DNA of 64,000 nt from an uncultured Deferribacteres bacterium (GTDB lineage Bacteria > Zhuqueibacterota > JdFR-76 > DREG01), in NCBI GenBank assembly GCA_913009825.1, contig CAJVYQ010000003.1:1-64000 (forward strand). Reading direction: 5' to 3'. The position numbers were made by a program, and so were the translations under genes. This document shows, piece after piece, positions 25,312-35,404 of the stretch (positions are counted from its first letter, which is position 1; the number at the start of each line of letters is the position of its first letter). A model generated the notes under the pieces. It was not told where the DNA came from, ran no database searches, and saw only the letters and a program-made list of their open reading frames with translations.

Positions 25312-27219
25312 ATGGGTCAGTTACACTGGTTTGACATTCTTGTAATTGTTGCATTTTTCCTGGTTATTTTCGCCATTGCAGCTTATTATTCCAGGCGGGC
25401 AGGCAAAGACACCGGCCAGTTTTTTCTTTCCGGCCGGAATTTGCCTTGGTATATCGCCGGAACCGCCATGGTGGCTACTACATTTGCCGCCGACACACCG
25501 CTGGCGGTAACGGAGCTGGTGGCAAAAAACGGCATTGCCGGCAACTGGTTGTGGTGGAACATGGCCATAGGTGCCATGCTGACGGTATTCTTTTTCGCTA
25601 AACTTTGGCGCCGCGCCAAAATCATGACCGACGTGGAATTTATCGAGTTTCGCTATTCAGGGAAACCTGCCGCCGTGCTGCGCGGTTTTCGTGCTATCTA
25701 CCTGGGACTTTTTATGAATGCAATCGTTATGGGCTGGGTAAATAAAGCGATGGAAAAAATATTTCATGTAACCATTCCGGGGATCGACTCATTTCTACTG
25801 GTGGTCGCCGCCGCCGTTATCATTGCTATTTACGCTTCTGCATCCGGTCTGTTGGGCACCGCGCGCACCGACAGCTTCCAGTTTGTGTTTGCCATGCTGG
25901 GATGTATCGTGCTGGCCGTCATTGTGGTTCAATTACCGCAGGTTGGCGGCGCTGCGGCGATGAAAGCGAAATTAGCGCCGCAGCTTTTGAGTTTCTTTCC
26001 CAAAATCGGCCGTGTTACCGTGCAGGGAGTAACCGGCGGCGCACTTGCCCTGACATTCGGAGCCTTCTTCGCATACATCGGTTTACAGTGGTGGTCAAGC
26101 TGGTATCCCGGCGCCGATCCCGGTGGCGGCGGCTACATCGCCCAGCGCATGATGTCCGCAAAAGATGAAAAACACAGCCTGTTTGCCACGCTCTGGTTCA
26201 CCATTGCCCACTACACATTGCGCCCCTGGCCGTGGATCGTGGTAGCGTTGGCAGCGCTGATTATTTTGCCCCGCGCCGAGAATCCCCAGGTTTTACAAAA
26301 GGAAAATCCGGCGCTGTATCAACAAGTGGTGGAAGCGTACAATCATCAGGAACTATTGCAATCCGCCGATCCGGAATATCAGGATCAGCAGTTCCTGGAT
26401 TTTTATGAAAAGTACGAAAATACGGTGGACCCCGGCGTGATGTATCCCAAATTGATGCTGCGCTTCCTGCCGGTCGGTTTGCTGGGACTATTGATTGCCG
26501 TTTTTCTGGCCGCGTACATGTCTACCATTGCTTCCCAGTTGAACTGGGGAACATCTTACCTGATCAACGATTTCTACCGCCGCTTCATTGAACGAACCGC
26601 CAGTGAAAGACATTACGTTTTTGTATCGAGGATCGCCATGATTTTGATGACCGTTTTCTCACTTTTGATCACCAAATACGTTCTTACTACTATTTCCGGC
26701 GCCTGGATTTTTATTTTAAATGCCAGCGCCGGCATCGGCGCCGTACTGATTCTGCGCTGGTTCTGGTGGCGCATCAATGCCTGGTCGGAAATTTCCGCCA
26801 TGATTACTCCGCTGATTATCTACCCTATCGCTACTTATGGGTTCGGAATAGAATCACCGATTACTCTCTACCCTATAGTTATCGGCACAACAATTGTATG
26901 GTTGGTAGTCACTTTTTTCACCGCACCGGTTTCCCGTGAGAAATTACTGATTTTTTACCGGCGGGTACATCCCGGCGGCATTGGCTGGAAACCGATTGCC
27001 AAAGAACTTCCACAGGTGAAAAGCGACAGCGGTTTTGCCCGTCTTTTTATTGATTGGCTGTGCGGCATTGTTTTGGTGTACGCATCCCTGTTTGGCATCG
27101 GGAAAATTATTTTTGCTGAATATTTGCACGGGTTCCTCATTTTACTCATCGGCGCCGCTGCGGCTGCCGTCATCTATTTTGATCTGACCAGGCAGGGTTT
27201 TGAAAGCATTGTGGAATGA
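25312..27219 (+). CDS. Sodium/solute symporter (SSS family)
   Basis: Na+-coupled uptake carrier of 635 residues with about 14 hydrophobic segments. It begins with the family-typical ILVIVAFFLVIFAIAAYYSRR and GRNLPWYIAGTAMVATTFAADTPL, and contains a long soluble loop around residues 320-385 between membrane segments. The glycine-rich DPGGGGYIAQRMMSAKD loop matches sugar-transporting SSS proteins. The neighbour is a GH20 hexosaminidase 93 bp downstream on the same strand, which suggests import of an amino sugar or a hexosaminide product; this is inference from context. Confidence 0.88.
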   Translation: MGQLHWFDILVIVAFFLVIFAIAAYYSRRAGKDTGQFFLSGRNLPWYIAGTAMVATTFAADTPLAVTELVAKNGIAGNWLWWNMAIGAMLTVFFFAKLWRRAKIMTDVEFIEFRYSGKPAAVLRGFRAIYLGLFMNAIVMGWVNKAMEKIFHVTIPGIDSFLLVVAAAVIIAIYASASGLLGTARTDSFQFVFAMLGCIVLAVIVVQLPQVGGAAAMKAKLAPQLLSFFPKIGRVTVQGVTGGALALTFGAFFAYIGLQWWSSWYPGADPGGGGYIAQRMMSAKDEKHSLFATLWFTIAHYTLRPWPWIVVALAALIILPRAENPQVLQKENPALYQQVVEAYNHQELLQSADPEYQDQQFLDFYEKYENTVDPGVMYPKLMLRFLPVGLLGLLIAVFLAAYMSTIASQLNWGTSYLINDFYRRFIERTASERHYVFVSRIAMILMTVFSLLITKYVLTTISGAWIFILNASAGIGAVLILRWFWWRINAWSEISAMITPLIIYPIATYGFGIESPITLYPIVIGTTIVWLVVTFFTAPVSREKLLIFYRRVHPGGIGWKPIAKELPQVKSDSGFARLFIDWLCGIVLVYASLFGIGKIIFAEYLHGFLILLIGAAAAAVIYFDLTRQGFESIVE

Positions 27220-27312
27220 TCCGTTAGAAGATCAAACCATTTTAACGGAAGACGCAGGCCGATTCACGAATCGACTTACTTACCTGAAAAACTAAAAGAT
27301 AAGAGGTTGGAT

Positions 27313-29376
27313 ATGCACAAAATTACACACCGCTTCATCTTAAGAATTAATTCTATTGCCTTTTTTATTCTGCTGCTTTTTCTCACCACCGGTTGGGCCG
27401 CAGAACCGGCTACACTGAATCTGATGCCGGTTCCCAAAAAAATAATCCCTGCTCAAGGCAAATTCAGATTGAATGAATTATTTACTATTTCCATTTCAGG
27501 CAAACCCGGTCAGCGATTGTATAAAGGAGCAAACCGGATGCTGAAACGACTGGCCGGCAGAACGGGATTTTTCTTCACTCACGGACACATCACTCCGGAT
27601 CAAAACACCGGTACCGGCGATTTACAGATTGTTTGCCAACAGAAAGGCAAGGTTGATCTGGGCGGGGATGAATCATATCAACTGACCGTCCTTTCCGATG
27701 GGATCAAATTAACAGCCGGGACAGATATTGGTGCGCTTCGCGGTTTAGAAACGTTTTTGCAGTTACTCAGCGTAGATGACAACGGTTACTATTTCCCTGC
27801 CATAAAAATTGAAGATGAACCCCGTTTCCCCTGGCGCGGTTTGCTGATCGATGTTGGACGTCATTTTATGCCGGTCGGGGTGATTAAGCGCAATCTGGAC
27901 GGGATGGCTGCCGTGAAGCTGAATGTGCTGCATCTGCATCTTACTGAAGACCAGGGATTTCGCGTGGAGTGCAAAACCTTCCCCAAATTGCACGAATTGG
28001 GTTCCGATGGTTTCTACTATACACAGGCACAAATCAGAGAAATTATTTCCTACGCTGCCGACCGCGGCATCCGTGTGATACCGGAGTTCGATATTCCGGG
28101 TCATGCCACCAGTTGGTTTGTGGGTTATCCGGAACTGGCCAGCGCCCCTGGTCCATACTCCATCGAAAGAGGCTGGGGCGTTAAAAATCCGACATTCAAC
28201 CCGACGCTTGAAAAAACTTATGAATTCTTTGATGCCTTCTTCAAAGAGATGGCGCAGCTTTTCCCCGACGAATACATGCATATCGGCGGCGATGAAAACA
28301 ACGGTAAACAATGGGATGCCAATCCGCAAATTCAGCAGTTCATGAAACAGCACAACATTGCCGACAACCATGCACTGCAAAGTTACTTCAATAAAAGAAT
28401 TTTAAAAATTCTCACAAAATACGGCAAAAAGATGGTCGGTTGGGACGAAATATTTCAACCGGATATGCCTGTCAACATCGTTATCCAATCCTGGCGGGGG
28501 AAAAAAGCCATGGTTAAAGCGGCACAGAAAGGATATCGGACCATTCTTTCGAACGGGTATTATATCGATCTTATTCAACCCACAAAATCCCACTATTTGA
28601 ATGATCCGTTACCGCCGGATTCGCCGCTTACGGACAAAGAAAGAAAATTCATCCTCGGCGGCGAGGCGACCATGTGGTCTGAATTTGTTTCACCGGAGAC
28701 CGTCGATTCACGTATCTGGCCGCGTACCGCTGCCATTGCGGAACGACTATGGTCTCCCGGAAACGTCCGGGATGTGCAGGATATGTATCGCCGGCTGAAT
28801 GTAGTCAGCTTTCATCTTGAGGAATTGGGCTTGCTTCACGAAAAGAATTACCCCATGATGCTGCGCCGGCTGACCAACAATCAGGATATCGAACCGCTAA
28901 AAAATCTGGTGGATGTGCTTGAACCGGTAAAAGGATACAAAAGAAATCAGTTACGGAGACACACTTCCCTGTCTCCATTAACCCGGGTTGTGGATGCGGC
29001 GCGCCCCGATGCAGCCGTTGCCCGCAATTTTCGGCAATTGGTAGCTGAATATCTGAAAGACGGCGGGAAAAATAGTAAGCAGGAAAAAATGATCCGGGAA
29101 CGGCTCGTTCTCTGGCAGGAGAATCATGCTGATCTTAGAGAGATCATTCACAATTCGCCGGTACTGCAGGAGATTGAATCTTTATCACAGGACCTCTCCG
29201 ACTGCGCCCTCATCGGCCTTGAAGCACTAAAGCTGATAGCAACACACCGGGGAAAAAACCGGGCGTGGCTCAAAGAGAGAATGATAATCATCAACCGCGC
29301 TAAAGTTCCAAGGGGGGAGACGGAATGCATGGTTATTCTTGCAATTGAAAAATTAGTAAAAACGGCGGCCAATTAG
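27313..29376 (+). CDS. Beta-N-acetylhexosaminidase, GH20
   Basis: Exported glycoside hydrolase that releases terminal GlcNAc or GalNAc residues. A signal peptide (hydrophobic residues about 12-28) is followed by an N-terminal GH20b-type domain. The TIM barrel starts near residue 172 (FPWRGLLIDVGRHFMPV), with LNVLHLHLTEDQGFR, IPEFDIPGHATSW and the catalytic pair D327-E328 in HIGGDENN. LGGEATMWSE and RIWPRTAAIAERLW close the barrel, and about 170 further residues are helical. ATG at 27313 has AGAGG six bases upstream; the TTG at 27307 is rejected. It probably feeds the adjacent symporter. Confidence 0.93.
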   Translation: MHKITHRFILRINSIAFFILLLFLTTGWAAEPATLNLMPVPKKIIPAQGKFRLNELFTISISGKPGQRLYKGANRMLKRLAGRTGFFFTHGHITPDQNTGTGDLQIVCQQKGKVDLGGDESYQLTVLSDGIKLTAGTDIGALRGLETFLQLLSVDDNGYYFPAIKIEDEPRFPWRGLLIDVGRHFMPVGVIKRNLDGMAAVKLNVLHLHLTEDQGFRVECKTFPKLHELGSDGFYYTQAQIREIISYAADRGIRVIPEFDIPGHATSWFVGYPELASAPGPYSIERGWGVKNPTFNPTLEKTYEFFDAFFKEMAQLFPDEYMHIGGDENNGKQWDANPQIQQFMKQHNIADNHALQSYFNKRILKILTKYGKKMVGWDEIFQPDMPVNIVIQSWRGKKAMVKAAQKGYRTILSNGYYIDLIQPTKSHYLNDPLPPDSPLTDKERKFILGGEATMWSEFVSPETVDSRIWPRTAAIAERLWSPGNVRDVQDMYRRLNVVSFHLEELGLLHEKNYPMMLRRLTNNQDIEPLKNLVDVLEPVKGYKRNQLRRHTSLSPLTRVVDAARPDAAVARNFRQLVAEYLKDGGKNSKQEKMIRERLVLWQENHADLREIIHNSPVLQEIESLSQDLSDCALIGLEALKLIATHRGKNRAWLKERMIIINRAKVPRGETECMVILAIEKLVKTAAN

Positions 29377-29437
29377 TGCCTGAACGAAAACTCTGAAAAA
29401 CAGTAAAAAAAGTCATTCCTGCCGTGCCCGGGGCGGT
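29374..29437. mobile_element. Truncated TA-flanked MITE, GTCTGTCC family
   Basis: Starts TAGTGCCTGAACGAAAACTC and continues with CAGTAAAAAAAGTCATTCCT, matching the left part of the element at 15046. The right end is missing; the homology stops near the GGGGCGGTCCGG at 29430. Confidence 0.6.
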
Positions 29438-29501
29438 CCGGTAATCATTGAAACAACCGAATTATCCGCCAAAAGCAGACAGGACTCTACTGGACTTTAC
29501 T

Positions 29502-29879
29502 ATGGACATTGAAGACCTGAGACACTATCTTTTACAAAAAAAAGCAGTAACCGAAGAACTGCCATTTGGCCCCCAGGCGCTGGTTTTTAAAGTGATGGGA
29601 AAAATGTTTGCCCTCATCGCGTGGGAAGATGATCCGCTCCGCATCAGCTTGAAATGTGAACCGGAGCATGCACTGGCTTTGAGAAGCATATTCCCTGCAG
29701 TACAGCCTGCTTACCACATGAACAAGGAGCACTGGAATATGGTTATTCTGGATGGCCGTGTACAAAAGGATTTACTCCTTGATATGATCGATGACTCTTA
29801 CGATCTTGTCGTAAAGAAATTGAAAAAAGCAGACAGAGAAAAATTGAAACAAACCGGAGAATCATCATGTTGGAAATGA
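29502..29879 (+). CDS. MmcQ/YjbR family protein
   Basis: Small 125-residue protein of the MmcQ/YjbR fold, a family of unclear function that may bind DNA. It shows the family patterns PFGPQALVFKVMGKMFALI, ISLKCEPEHALALRS and MNKEHWNMVILDG, with DDSYDLVVKKLKK at the C-terminus. I start at ATG 29502, where family similarity begins (MDIEDLRHYLL). An upstream frame reaching 29448 lies in a repeat remnant. It overlaps the following channel gene by 13 bp, so the two are probably co-translated. Confidence 0.85.
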   Translation: MDIEDLRHYLLQKKAVTEELPFGPQALVFKVMGKMFALIAWEDDPLRISLKCEPEHALALRSIFPAVQPAYHMNKEHWNMVILDGRVQKDLLLDMIDDSYDLVVKKLKKADREKLKQTGESSCWK

Positions 29880-31111
29880 TTGAAACCTGGCTGACCGCTC
29901 ATGGTTTAAATTCAGGACCTGCGACCATTTTTGCCAAAGGAACGGCTCTTCTATTGGTCGTCCTTTCCGGCATCATTGCCGACCGGATTACCAAACGCTT
30001 CATTCTGAGGGGCGTTTCGGCTTTTATCGCCAAAACAAAATCCAAGTGGGATGATGCATTGGAAGAGCGTAATTTTTTCAATCAGATTGCCCACCTCGCT
30101 CCCGCTGTCCTCATCTATCTGTTAATCCCGGTTGCTTTATCCGGCAGCCGGCCGATAATTGACCTCATTCGCACCGCCGCTATGATTTATATGATTCTTT
30201 TAGGCATCCTGATTGTCGATTCTGCGCTTAACGCAGGCCTGGATATTTACAACACCCTTCCCGTTGCCCGGGAGATTCCCATAAAAAGCTTCGTTCAAGT
30301 ATTGAAAATTGTGATCTATTTTGTCGGCGCCATCTTCGTCATCTCCCTGCTGATCAACAAAACACCTGTCTATCTGTTCAGCGGTCTTGGCGCCATGACG
30401 GCAGTATTGATGTTCATATTCAAAGATGCCATATTGGGATTTGTGGCCGGCATTCAACTGACCGCCAATCGTATGGTATCTATTGGCGATTGGATTGAAA
30501 TGCCTAAATACGGCGCCGACGGCGATGTGCTGGAAGTTGGCCTGACCACCGTAAAGGTTCAAAACTGGGACAAAACCGTCACAACCATCCCCACTTATGC
30601 ACTCATTAGTGAATCGTTTAAAAATTGGCGCGGCATGCAGAAATCCGGCGGCAGAAGAATTAAACGGGCCATTTACATCGATATCGGCGCCATTAAATTT
30701 TGCGACGAAGAGATGCTGAATCGCTACCGGAATATCCGCTACATTTCCCAATATATCGAAAAGAAAAAACAAGAATTAGCCGAGTACAACAAAAAAGTGG
30801 ACACTTCCATTCAAATCAATCAGAGAAGATTGACCAATGTGGGCACATTCCGGGCTTATGTAGTCGCTTATCTGAAGCACCATTCCTTGATCAATCAGGA
30901 GATGACTTTTTTAGTACGCCAGCTAAAGCCAACAGTCACCGGCCTGCCCATCGAAATATATGTATTCTGCAAAGATAAGGTCTGGGCAAATTATGAGGCA
31001 ATTCAGGCGGATATTTTCGATCATATTCTCGCTGCCGTGCCGGAGTTCGACCTGAGAATCTTCCAAAATCCCACCGGGGGAGATTTTAAGGAGATAATAA
31101 AAACCGGATAA
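29867..31111 (+). CDS. Mechanosensitive channel, MscS family (YbdG-like)
   Basis: Osmotic-stress release channel of 414 residues. About five hydrophobic helices (residues 20-180) precede the pore-lining helix near FSGLGAMTAVLMFIFKDAILGF and the beta domain (MVSIGDWIEMPKYGADGDV). The sequence VQNWDKTVTTIPTYALISESFKNW strongly resembles the E. coli YbdG/MscM group, which has a characteristic insertion in the cytoplasmic domain, also seen here (about residues 280-330). A CGGAGA precedes the start, which overlaps the YjbR gene. Confidence 0.9.
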   Translation: MLEMIETWLTAHGLNSGPATIFAKGTALLLVVLSGIIADRITKRFILRGVSAFIAKTKSKWDDALEERNFFNQIAHLAPAVLIYLLIPVALSGSRPIIDLIRTAAMIYMILLGILIVDSALNAGLDIYNTLPVAREIPIKSFVQVLKIVIYFVGAIFVISLLINKTPVYLFSGLGAMTAVLMFIFKDAILGFVAGIQLTANRMVSIGDWIEMPKYGADGDVLEVGLTTVKVQNWDKTVTTIPTYALISESFKNWRGMQKSGGRRIKRAIYIDIGAIKFCDEEMLNRYRNIRYISQYIEKKKQELAEYNKKVDTSIQINQRRLTNVGTFRAYVVAYLKHHSLINQEMTFLVRQLKPTVTGLPIEIYVFCKDKVWANYEAIQADIFDHILAAVPEFDLRIFQNPTGGDFKEIIKTG

Positions 31112-31204
31112 TTCAATTTTCACTTAATAATGATTCAAGTTTTGCAGTTAGTTAACCGGCATAAAAATAAGGGAAACCGGCATAAAAAAAGCAGCATACA
31201 AATA

Positions 31205-31432
31205 AAATACATTTTCAGCCGCCCCAACGGGGTGAAATACAATAGCCCGGGGCAACGCCCCGAGGGGAAAGAGGAAAAAGAATAATAAGCCCTGAAAGGG
31301 CGGAATATTTACCGGTGCCGGTACGATCTGTTCATTTGTATTTCGCCCCTTCAGGGCTTGACCCCGTTGTTTTTTTCCCCCGGGGGCGTTGCCCCGGGCT
31401 GGTATATTCCGCCCTTTCAGGGCTCGCAGGAT
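31205..31432. repeat. Inverted pair of GGGCGGAATAT repeat units
   Basis: The unit GCCCTGAAAGGGCGGAATAT near 31290 is repeated in inverse as ATATTCCGCCCTTTCAGGGC near 31402. CCCGGGGCAACGCCCC and its inverse near 31385 accompany it. The whole block can fold as a cruciform. It fills most of the non-coding stretch 31112-31617. No flanking duplication was found. Confidence 0.65.
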
Positions 31433-31617
31433 ATAAATCAATGAACAGGGATTGTCCCGAAAACATACGGATACTTGTTTTATGCACAGGATGATTAACA
31501 TCGAAGAATGGAACAAAAGATATTCCGGACAACTGTATTTTTCGGATCCTGACAAGTTACAATACCTGAGTTATTATAAATGCGAAACTTGAGATAATAA
31601 TAAATAAAGGTGATGCC

Positions 31618-32640
31618 ATGACATTCACAATTCCCCCGCGACTCCATCTGGCCTGCCTGCCCACCCCCATACAAAAGTTAGAGCGGTTAAGTCAATATCT
31701 GGACGGGCCGACAATTTATATGAAACGGGATGATTTGACCGGCCTGGGGCTGAGCGGGAATAAAATACGCAAACTGGAATTCGTCATACAGGAGGCTTTG
31801 CAGCAAAAATGCGACACACTAATCACCACCGGCGGCCTTGGTTCCAACCATGCCCGTGCCACAGCGGTTGCTGCACGGCAGTTGGGTTTGCATCCCTATT
31901 TGGTTCTGCGCGGTAAACCGGACCCGGCGCCGGACGGCAACTTTCTATTGGATGCCTTGCTGAATGCCGAGATTAAACTGATCTCCCGTGAAGAGTACCG
32001 GCATCGCGATGAAATTATGCAGGAAGTTGCCGAACAGCTAAAAGATCAGGGAAAAAAGTCTTATATCATCCCCGAAGGAGCAAGTAATGAAATCGGTGCC
32101 TGGGGATATTTTGAGGCTGCCGGGGAGATTAAAGAGCAGATCGGGAAAGGTGGCTATCGTAAATTTGATGCTATCCTTCTACCGGTCGGTTCCGGCGGCA
32201 CACAGGCGGGACTGCTGTTGGGCGCAGAATATTACGGTCTGGATATCCCGGTTTACGGCATAAACGTTTGCGATGATGAAGCTTATTTTGTCGCAAGGAT
32301 CAACCAAATCATAGACGCATTCGCCGAACGCTACGCCTATCCCAAAGAGCTGCCCAAAGATAAAATACAGATTATCGATGGGTATGTTGGCGAAGGCTAC
32401 GCTCTGAGCAGAGAAGAAGAATTGGAAGTCATTAAATTGGTTGCCGGTCTGGAAGGAATTTTTCTGGACCCCGTATATACCGGAAAAACCATGCACGGTC
32501 TGATTGAACAGATCAAAAAAGGACAGTTCACCAAAGGGATGAATCTGCTCTTCATCCACACCGGCGGAATTTTCGGCCTGTTTCCCAAACGGCAAATTTT
32601 TATGGGCGGCCCCGATTCGGGTGAGTTCTACCAGGGTTGA
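31618..32640 (+). CDS. D-cysteine desulfhydrase / ACC deaminase family PLP enzyme
   Basis: PLP enzyme of 340 residues in the 1-aminocyclopropane-1-carboxylate deaminase/D-cysteine desulfhydrase family. The PLP lysine is K49 in LGLSGNKIRKLEF; TTGGLGSNHARATA supplies the S-N-H catalytic triad; LPVGSGGTQAGLLLG binds the cofactor phosphate. The C-terminal DPVYTGKTMHGL and FIHTGGIFGLF are typical. D-cysteine desulfhydrase (D-cysteine to pyruvate, sulfide and ammonia) is more likely than ACC deaminase in a free-living anaerobe, but the sequence alone does not settle it. An AAGG site precedes the ATG. Confidence 0.85.
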   Translation: MTFTIPPRLHLACLPTPIQKLERLSQYLDGPTIYMKRDDLTGLGLSGNKIRKLEFVIQEALQQKCDTLITTGGLGSNHARATAVAARQLGLHPYLVLRGKPDPAPDGNFLLDALLNAEIKLISREEYRHRDEIMQEVAEQLKDQGKKSYIIPEGASNEIGAWGYFEAAGEIKEQIGKGGYRKFDAILLPVGSGGTQAGLLLGAEYYGLDIPVYGINVCDDEAYFVARINQIIDAFAERYAYPKELPKDKIQIIDGYVGEGYALSREEELEVIKLVAGLEGIFLDPVYTGKTMHGLIEQIKKGQFTKGMNLLFIHTGGIFGLFPKRQIFMGGPDSGEFYQG

Positions 32641-32828
32641 TAATCCCGGACGAAAAATCCAGGGAAGGAAATACATCGTTTTTTTGCTCGACCCGGGGAC
32701 ATCCTTCTGCAGGTCACCTTTAATTGATTCTTTTGAACCGGTCTGTTAAAAATTTACTCTGGGAATAAATAATCTGCAGGAAGTTTAAAAACCAATAAAC
32801 ACACATTTCAGGATAAACAAGGAAGAAA

Positions 32829-34199
32829 ATGGTTTATTTTTTCGCATCGCCGGCAATCGTCTTTTTCTTTTTTATTTTTATCTCTTTTTTGGCGTTCAGA
32901 AGCCGTGCATTTTATCTGTTTTTCGGCAATCTGATCGGAGCTTTGTCTGCGGCAATGGCGGTAATACTGGAACTGAATGGGCAACAAACGAAATTATCCA
33001 TGCTCATTCTGTCCTCATTGATTCTCATGGTACTGCTGTTCGATTTTGTTGCCATGGTCATCCGGTCTTTCAAAGATAAACAAAAAAAGGGATTTGTCAG
33101 AAACGAAGTACAGGCAAATCGCGACGAACGCCTGATCCTCCGTGAAAAGGATTTTCAAAAAAATTTGGCTTTGTCTTCCGTCCCCGACATGACGGACCAC
33201 GCACAGGCGTTGCAAATGTGGCAAGCCGGCAACGAAGCATTTCTTCATGATCAATTTGACGAAGCGGCTGAGAAATATCAAATATCTTTCAAATGGCAGC
33301 CCACCGCTGCAGCCCGGGTCAATTTAAGCGCAGTACACCTTGCCCAAAACAGGTTCGAAGAGGCGCTGAGGGCCTGTGACGAAGCGGTTCAACTAAATCC
33401 GTCTCACAAGGAAGCACGGATCAACCGGGGCCTGGCGTTTGCGGGATTGAACAAGAACGAGGAAGCCTTGCAGAGCTACCGAAAAGCCTTATCCGAAGAC
33501 GAGAAGGATCCGGCGTTGTCGGTTCTGATCAGCAAAACGGAGCGCCGGTTGGGACACCTGCAAAAATCTCTGGATACCATCGATCAGGCGCTGGAACTTT
33601 ACCAGGAAGTCAAAGATGGCTGGTTTTGCAAAGGGGTCACACTGGACCTGTCCGGAAAGTTGGACGATGCGGTAGGGTGCTTCGAAAAAGCCTTGTTTCA
33701 GCAGCCCAAAGATCCATCTATTCATTACCATCTGGCAAATTCATTGAATAAACTGGATCGCAACGAGGAGGCCATCGCATCGTACCGGAAAGTGATTAAA
33801 TTGTCTCCCGTTTATCCGGAAGCCTGGAATAATTTGGGGATCGCCCAATCTAAAACGGGCAGTTTACAGGATTCCGTGAAAAGTTACCGGAAAGCGATCG
33901 AAATGAAACCGGATTATTACGAAGCCTGGTTAAACATAGCTTTGGCTTGCGACAGTCTGAAAAATTTTGCCGATGCAGCAGACGCCTACCGGAAATTTTT
34001 GGAATTTGCGCCGGAATCATTGGTGAAACACAGAGCCATTGCCATAAAAAATCTGGAACTTGTGGAAAAGAAACAGACAACAAAATTGAAAGATAGTTCT
34101 GCCCTGAAAACCGGTGAAGAGGTAACAGTAGATAGCGAAAAACCTGATGATGAAAAGCCGGACACCCAAACCACAAACCCTGAAAATACGGATGATTGA
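32829..34199 (+). CDS. Membrane-anchored TPR protein
   Basis: 456-residue protein. Two or three N-terminal membrane helices (residues 5-25, 30-48 and 58-80) are followed by a basic stop-transfer (RSFKDKQKKG) and then about eight TPR repeats between residues 130 and 400. Examples are YRKALSEDEKDPALSVLIS and YRKAIEMKPDYYEAWLNIAL. An acidic tail (SEKPDDEKPDTQTTNPENTDD-like, final 25 residues) ends it. The repeat domain probably lies in the cytoplasm as an interaction platform. It starts after GGAAGAAA and overlaps the intergenic start region of the dehydrogenase gene with only 2 bp between them. Confidence 0.82.
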   Translation: MVYFFASPAIVFFFFIFISFLAFRSRAFYLFFGNLIGALSAAMAVILELNGQQTKLSMLILSSLILMVLLFDFVAMVIRSFKDKQKKGFVRNEVQANRDERLILREKDFQKNLALSSVPDMTDHAQALQMWQAGNEAFLHDQFDEAAEKYQISFKWQPTAAARVNLSAVHLAQNRFEEALRACDEAVQLNPSHKEARINRGLAFAGLNKNEEALQSYRKALSEDEKDPALSVLISKTERRLGHLQKSLDTIDQALELYQEVKDGWFCKGVTLDLSGKLDDAVGCFEKALFQQPKDPSIHYHLANSLNKLDRNEEAIASYRKVIKLSPVYPEAWNNLGIAQSKTGSLQDSVKSYRKAIEMKPDYYEAWLNIALACDSLKNFADAADAYRKFLEFAPESLVKHRAIAIKNLELVEKKQTTKLKDSSALKTGEEVTVDSEKPDDEKPDTQTTNPENTDD

Positions 34200-34201
34200 A
34201 A

Positions 34202-35161
34202 ATGCAGGCATTGGTTTTTGACGGCAAAAAGGTTACGCAACGGCAGATAGATAAACCAACTCCCTCTACTGATGAAGCATTGATCAAAGTTATTTACAGC
34301 GGCGTCTGTAACACAGATCTGGAAATTGCCGAAGGCTACATGAATTTTACCGGAGTCATCGGCCACGAATTTGTTGGAGTGGTTGAAACCTGCGCGGATA
34401 AAACATGGCTGGGAAAACGTGTTGTTGGCGAAATTAATTGCGGTTGCAATGAATGCGATTATTGTCGCAAGGGATTATCGCGTCATTGCCCCAATCGAAC
34501 GGTATTAGGCATTTTGAACCGGGACGGCGTCCATGCCAATTATGTGACGCTGCCACAACAAAATCTACACCTCGTCCCGGAAACGGTTTCTGATGAAGCC
34601 GCAGCTTTTACGGAACCACTGGCCGCAGCGCTGGAAATCTTTGCACAAGTCCATCCTCAAACCGGCGCCGCCATTACGGTGATTGGCGACGGCAAATTGG
34701 GACAGTTGATCGCCCTGACACTAAACTTGTATTCGGTAGATTTGACGGTTGTCGGCAAACACAGAGCAAAACTGGATCTGCTGCAGGAACGCGGCATCAT
34801 AGTACAAAAACCGAATCATCTTCGGCTGCCGCCACAGGATGTGGTTGTGGAATGCTCCGGCGCAGCAGACGGATTACGCTTCGCCACCGCATTATTGAAA
34901 CCGCAGGGAACTCTCGTGCTGAAAAGCACCTATCATAACAACGTTTTGTTCAATCCGGCTATTTGGGTGATCAACGAAATCATGGTCGTCGGTTCGCGCT
35001 GCGGCCCGTTTGCGCCCGCCTTGCAGCTCCTGGAAAAGAAAATGATTGAACCTGAATTTCTTATTGCCCATATTGTTGATAGTCAGAGCGCCATAAATGC
35101 TCTTCGGTTGGCACAACAAAAAGATGTCCTTAAAGTGCTCATCGACTGGCGCGAGAATTGA
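34202..35161 (+). CDS. Zinc-type alcohol dehydrogenase-like protein (MDR)
   Basis: Medium-chain dehydrogenase/reductase of 319 residues. GVCNTDLEIAEG and GHEFVGVV supply catalytic zinc ligands, and CGCNECDYCRKGLSRHCPNR gives the four structural-zinc cysteines. ITVIGDGKLGQLIA is the nucleotide-binding loop (GxGxxG). It is shorter than typical sorbitol or threonine dehydrogenases (about 340-350). The substrate cannot be told from sequence. The ATG at 34202 follows the TPR gene stop directly; a TTG at 34196 would overlap it. Confidence 0.85.
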   Translation: MQALVFDGKKVTQRQIDKPTPSTDEALIKVIYSGVCNTDLEIAEGYMNFTGVIGHEFVGVVETCADKTWLGKRVVGEINCGCNECDYCRKGLSRHCPNRTVLGILNRDGVHANYVTLPQQNLHLVPETVSDEAAAFTEPLAAALEIFAQVHPQTGAAITVIGDGKLGQLIALTLNLYSVDLTVVGKHRAKLDLLQERGIIVQKPNHLRLPPQDVVVECSGAADGLRFATALLKPQGTLVLKSTYHNNVLFNPAIWVINEIMVVGSRCGPFAPALQLLEKKMIEPEFLIAHIVDSQSAINALRLAQQKDVLKVLIDWREN

Positions 35162-35404
35162 AAAGAGCGAATTGGGGAATTCTGTCATAGTTCAATTTAG
35201 AGGGCGTCATTAATAATGGATGATTAACAACCTCCCCTACTCCTTACCTTCAACAAGCTCAGGACAGGCTCCTGACAAGGAGGAAATACTTTCCCATTGC
35301 CAGGGGGGGAATCAGGAAGGGATGGGTCGCCTTTGCAATCAGACCTGGGCAGGAGACTATAACTAAAACTACCTGACAAAATTGCGGATTTTTTTCGAGT
35401 CATC

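Noticed and set aside
27763-28380. Open frame antisense to the GH20 gene
   Set aside because: It lies wholly within a confidently assigned enzyme and has no family resemblance.
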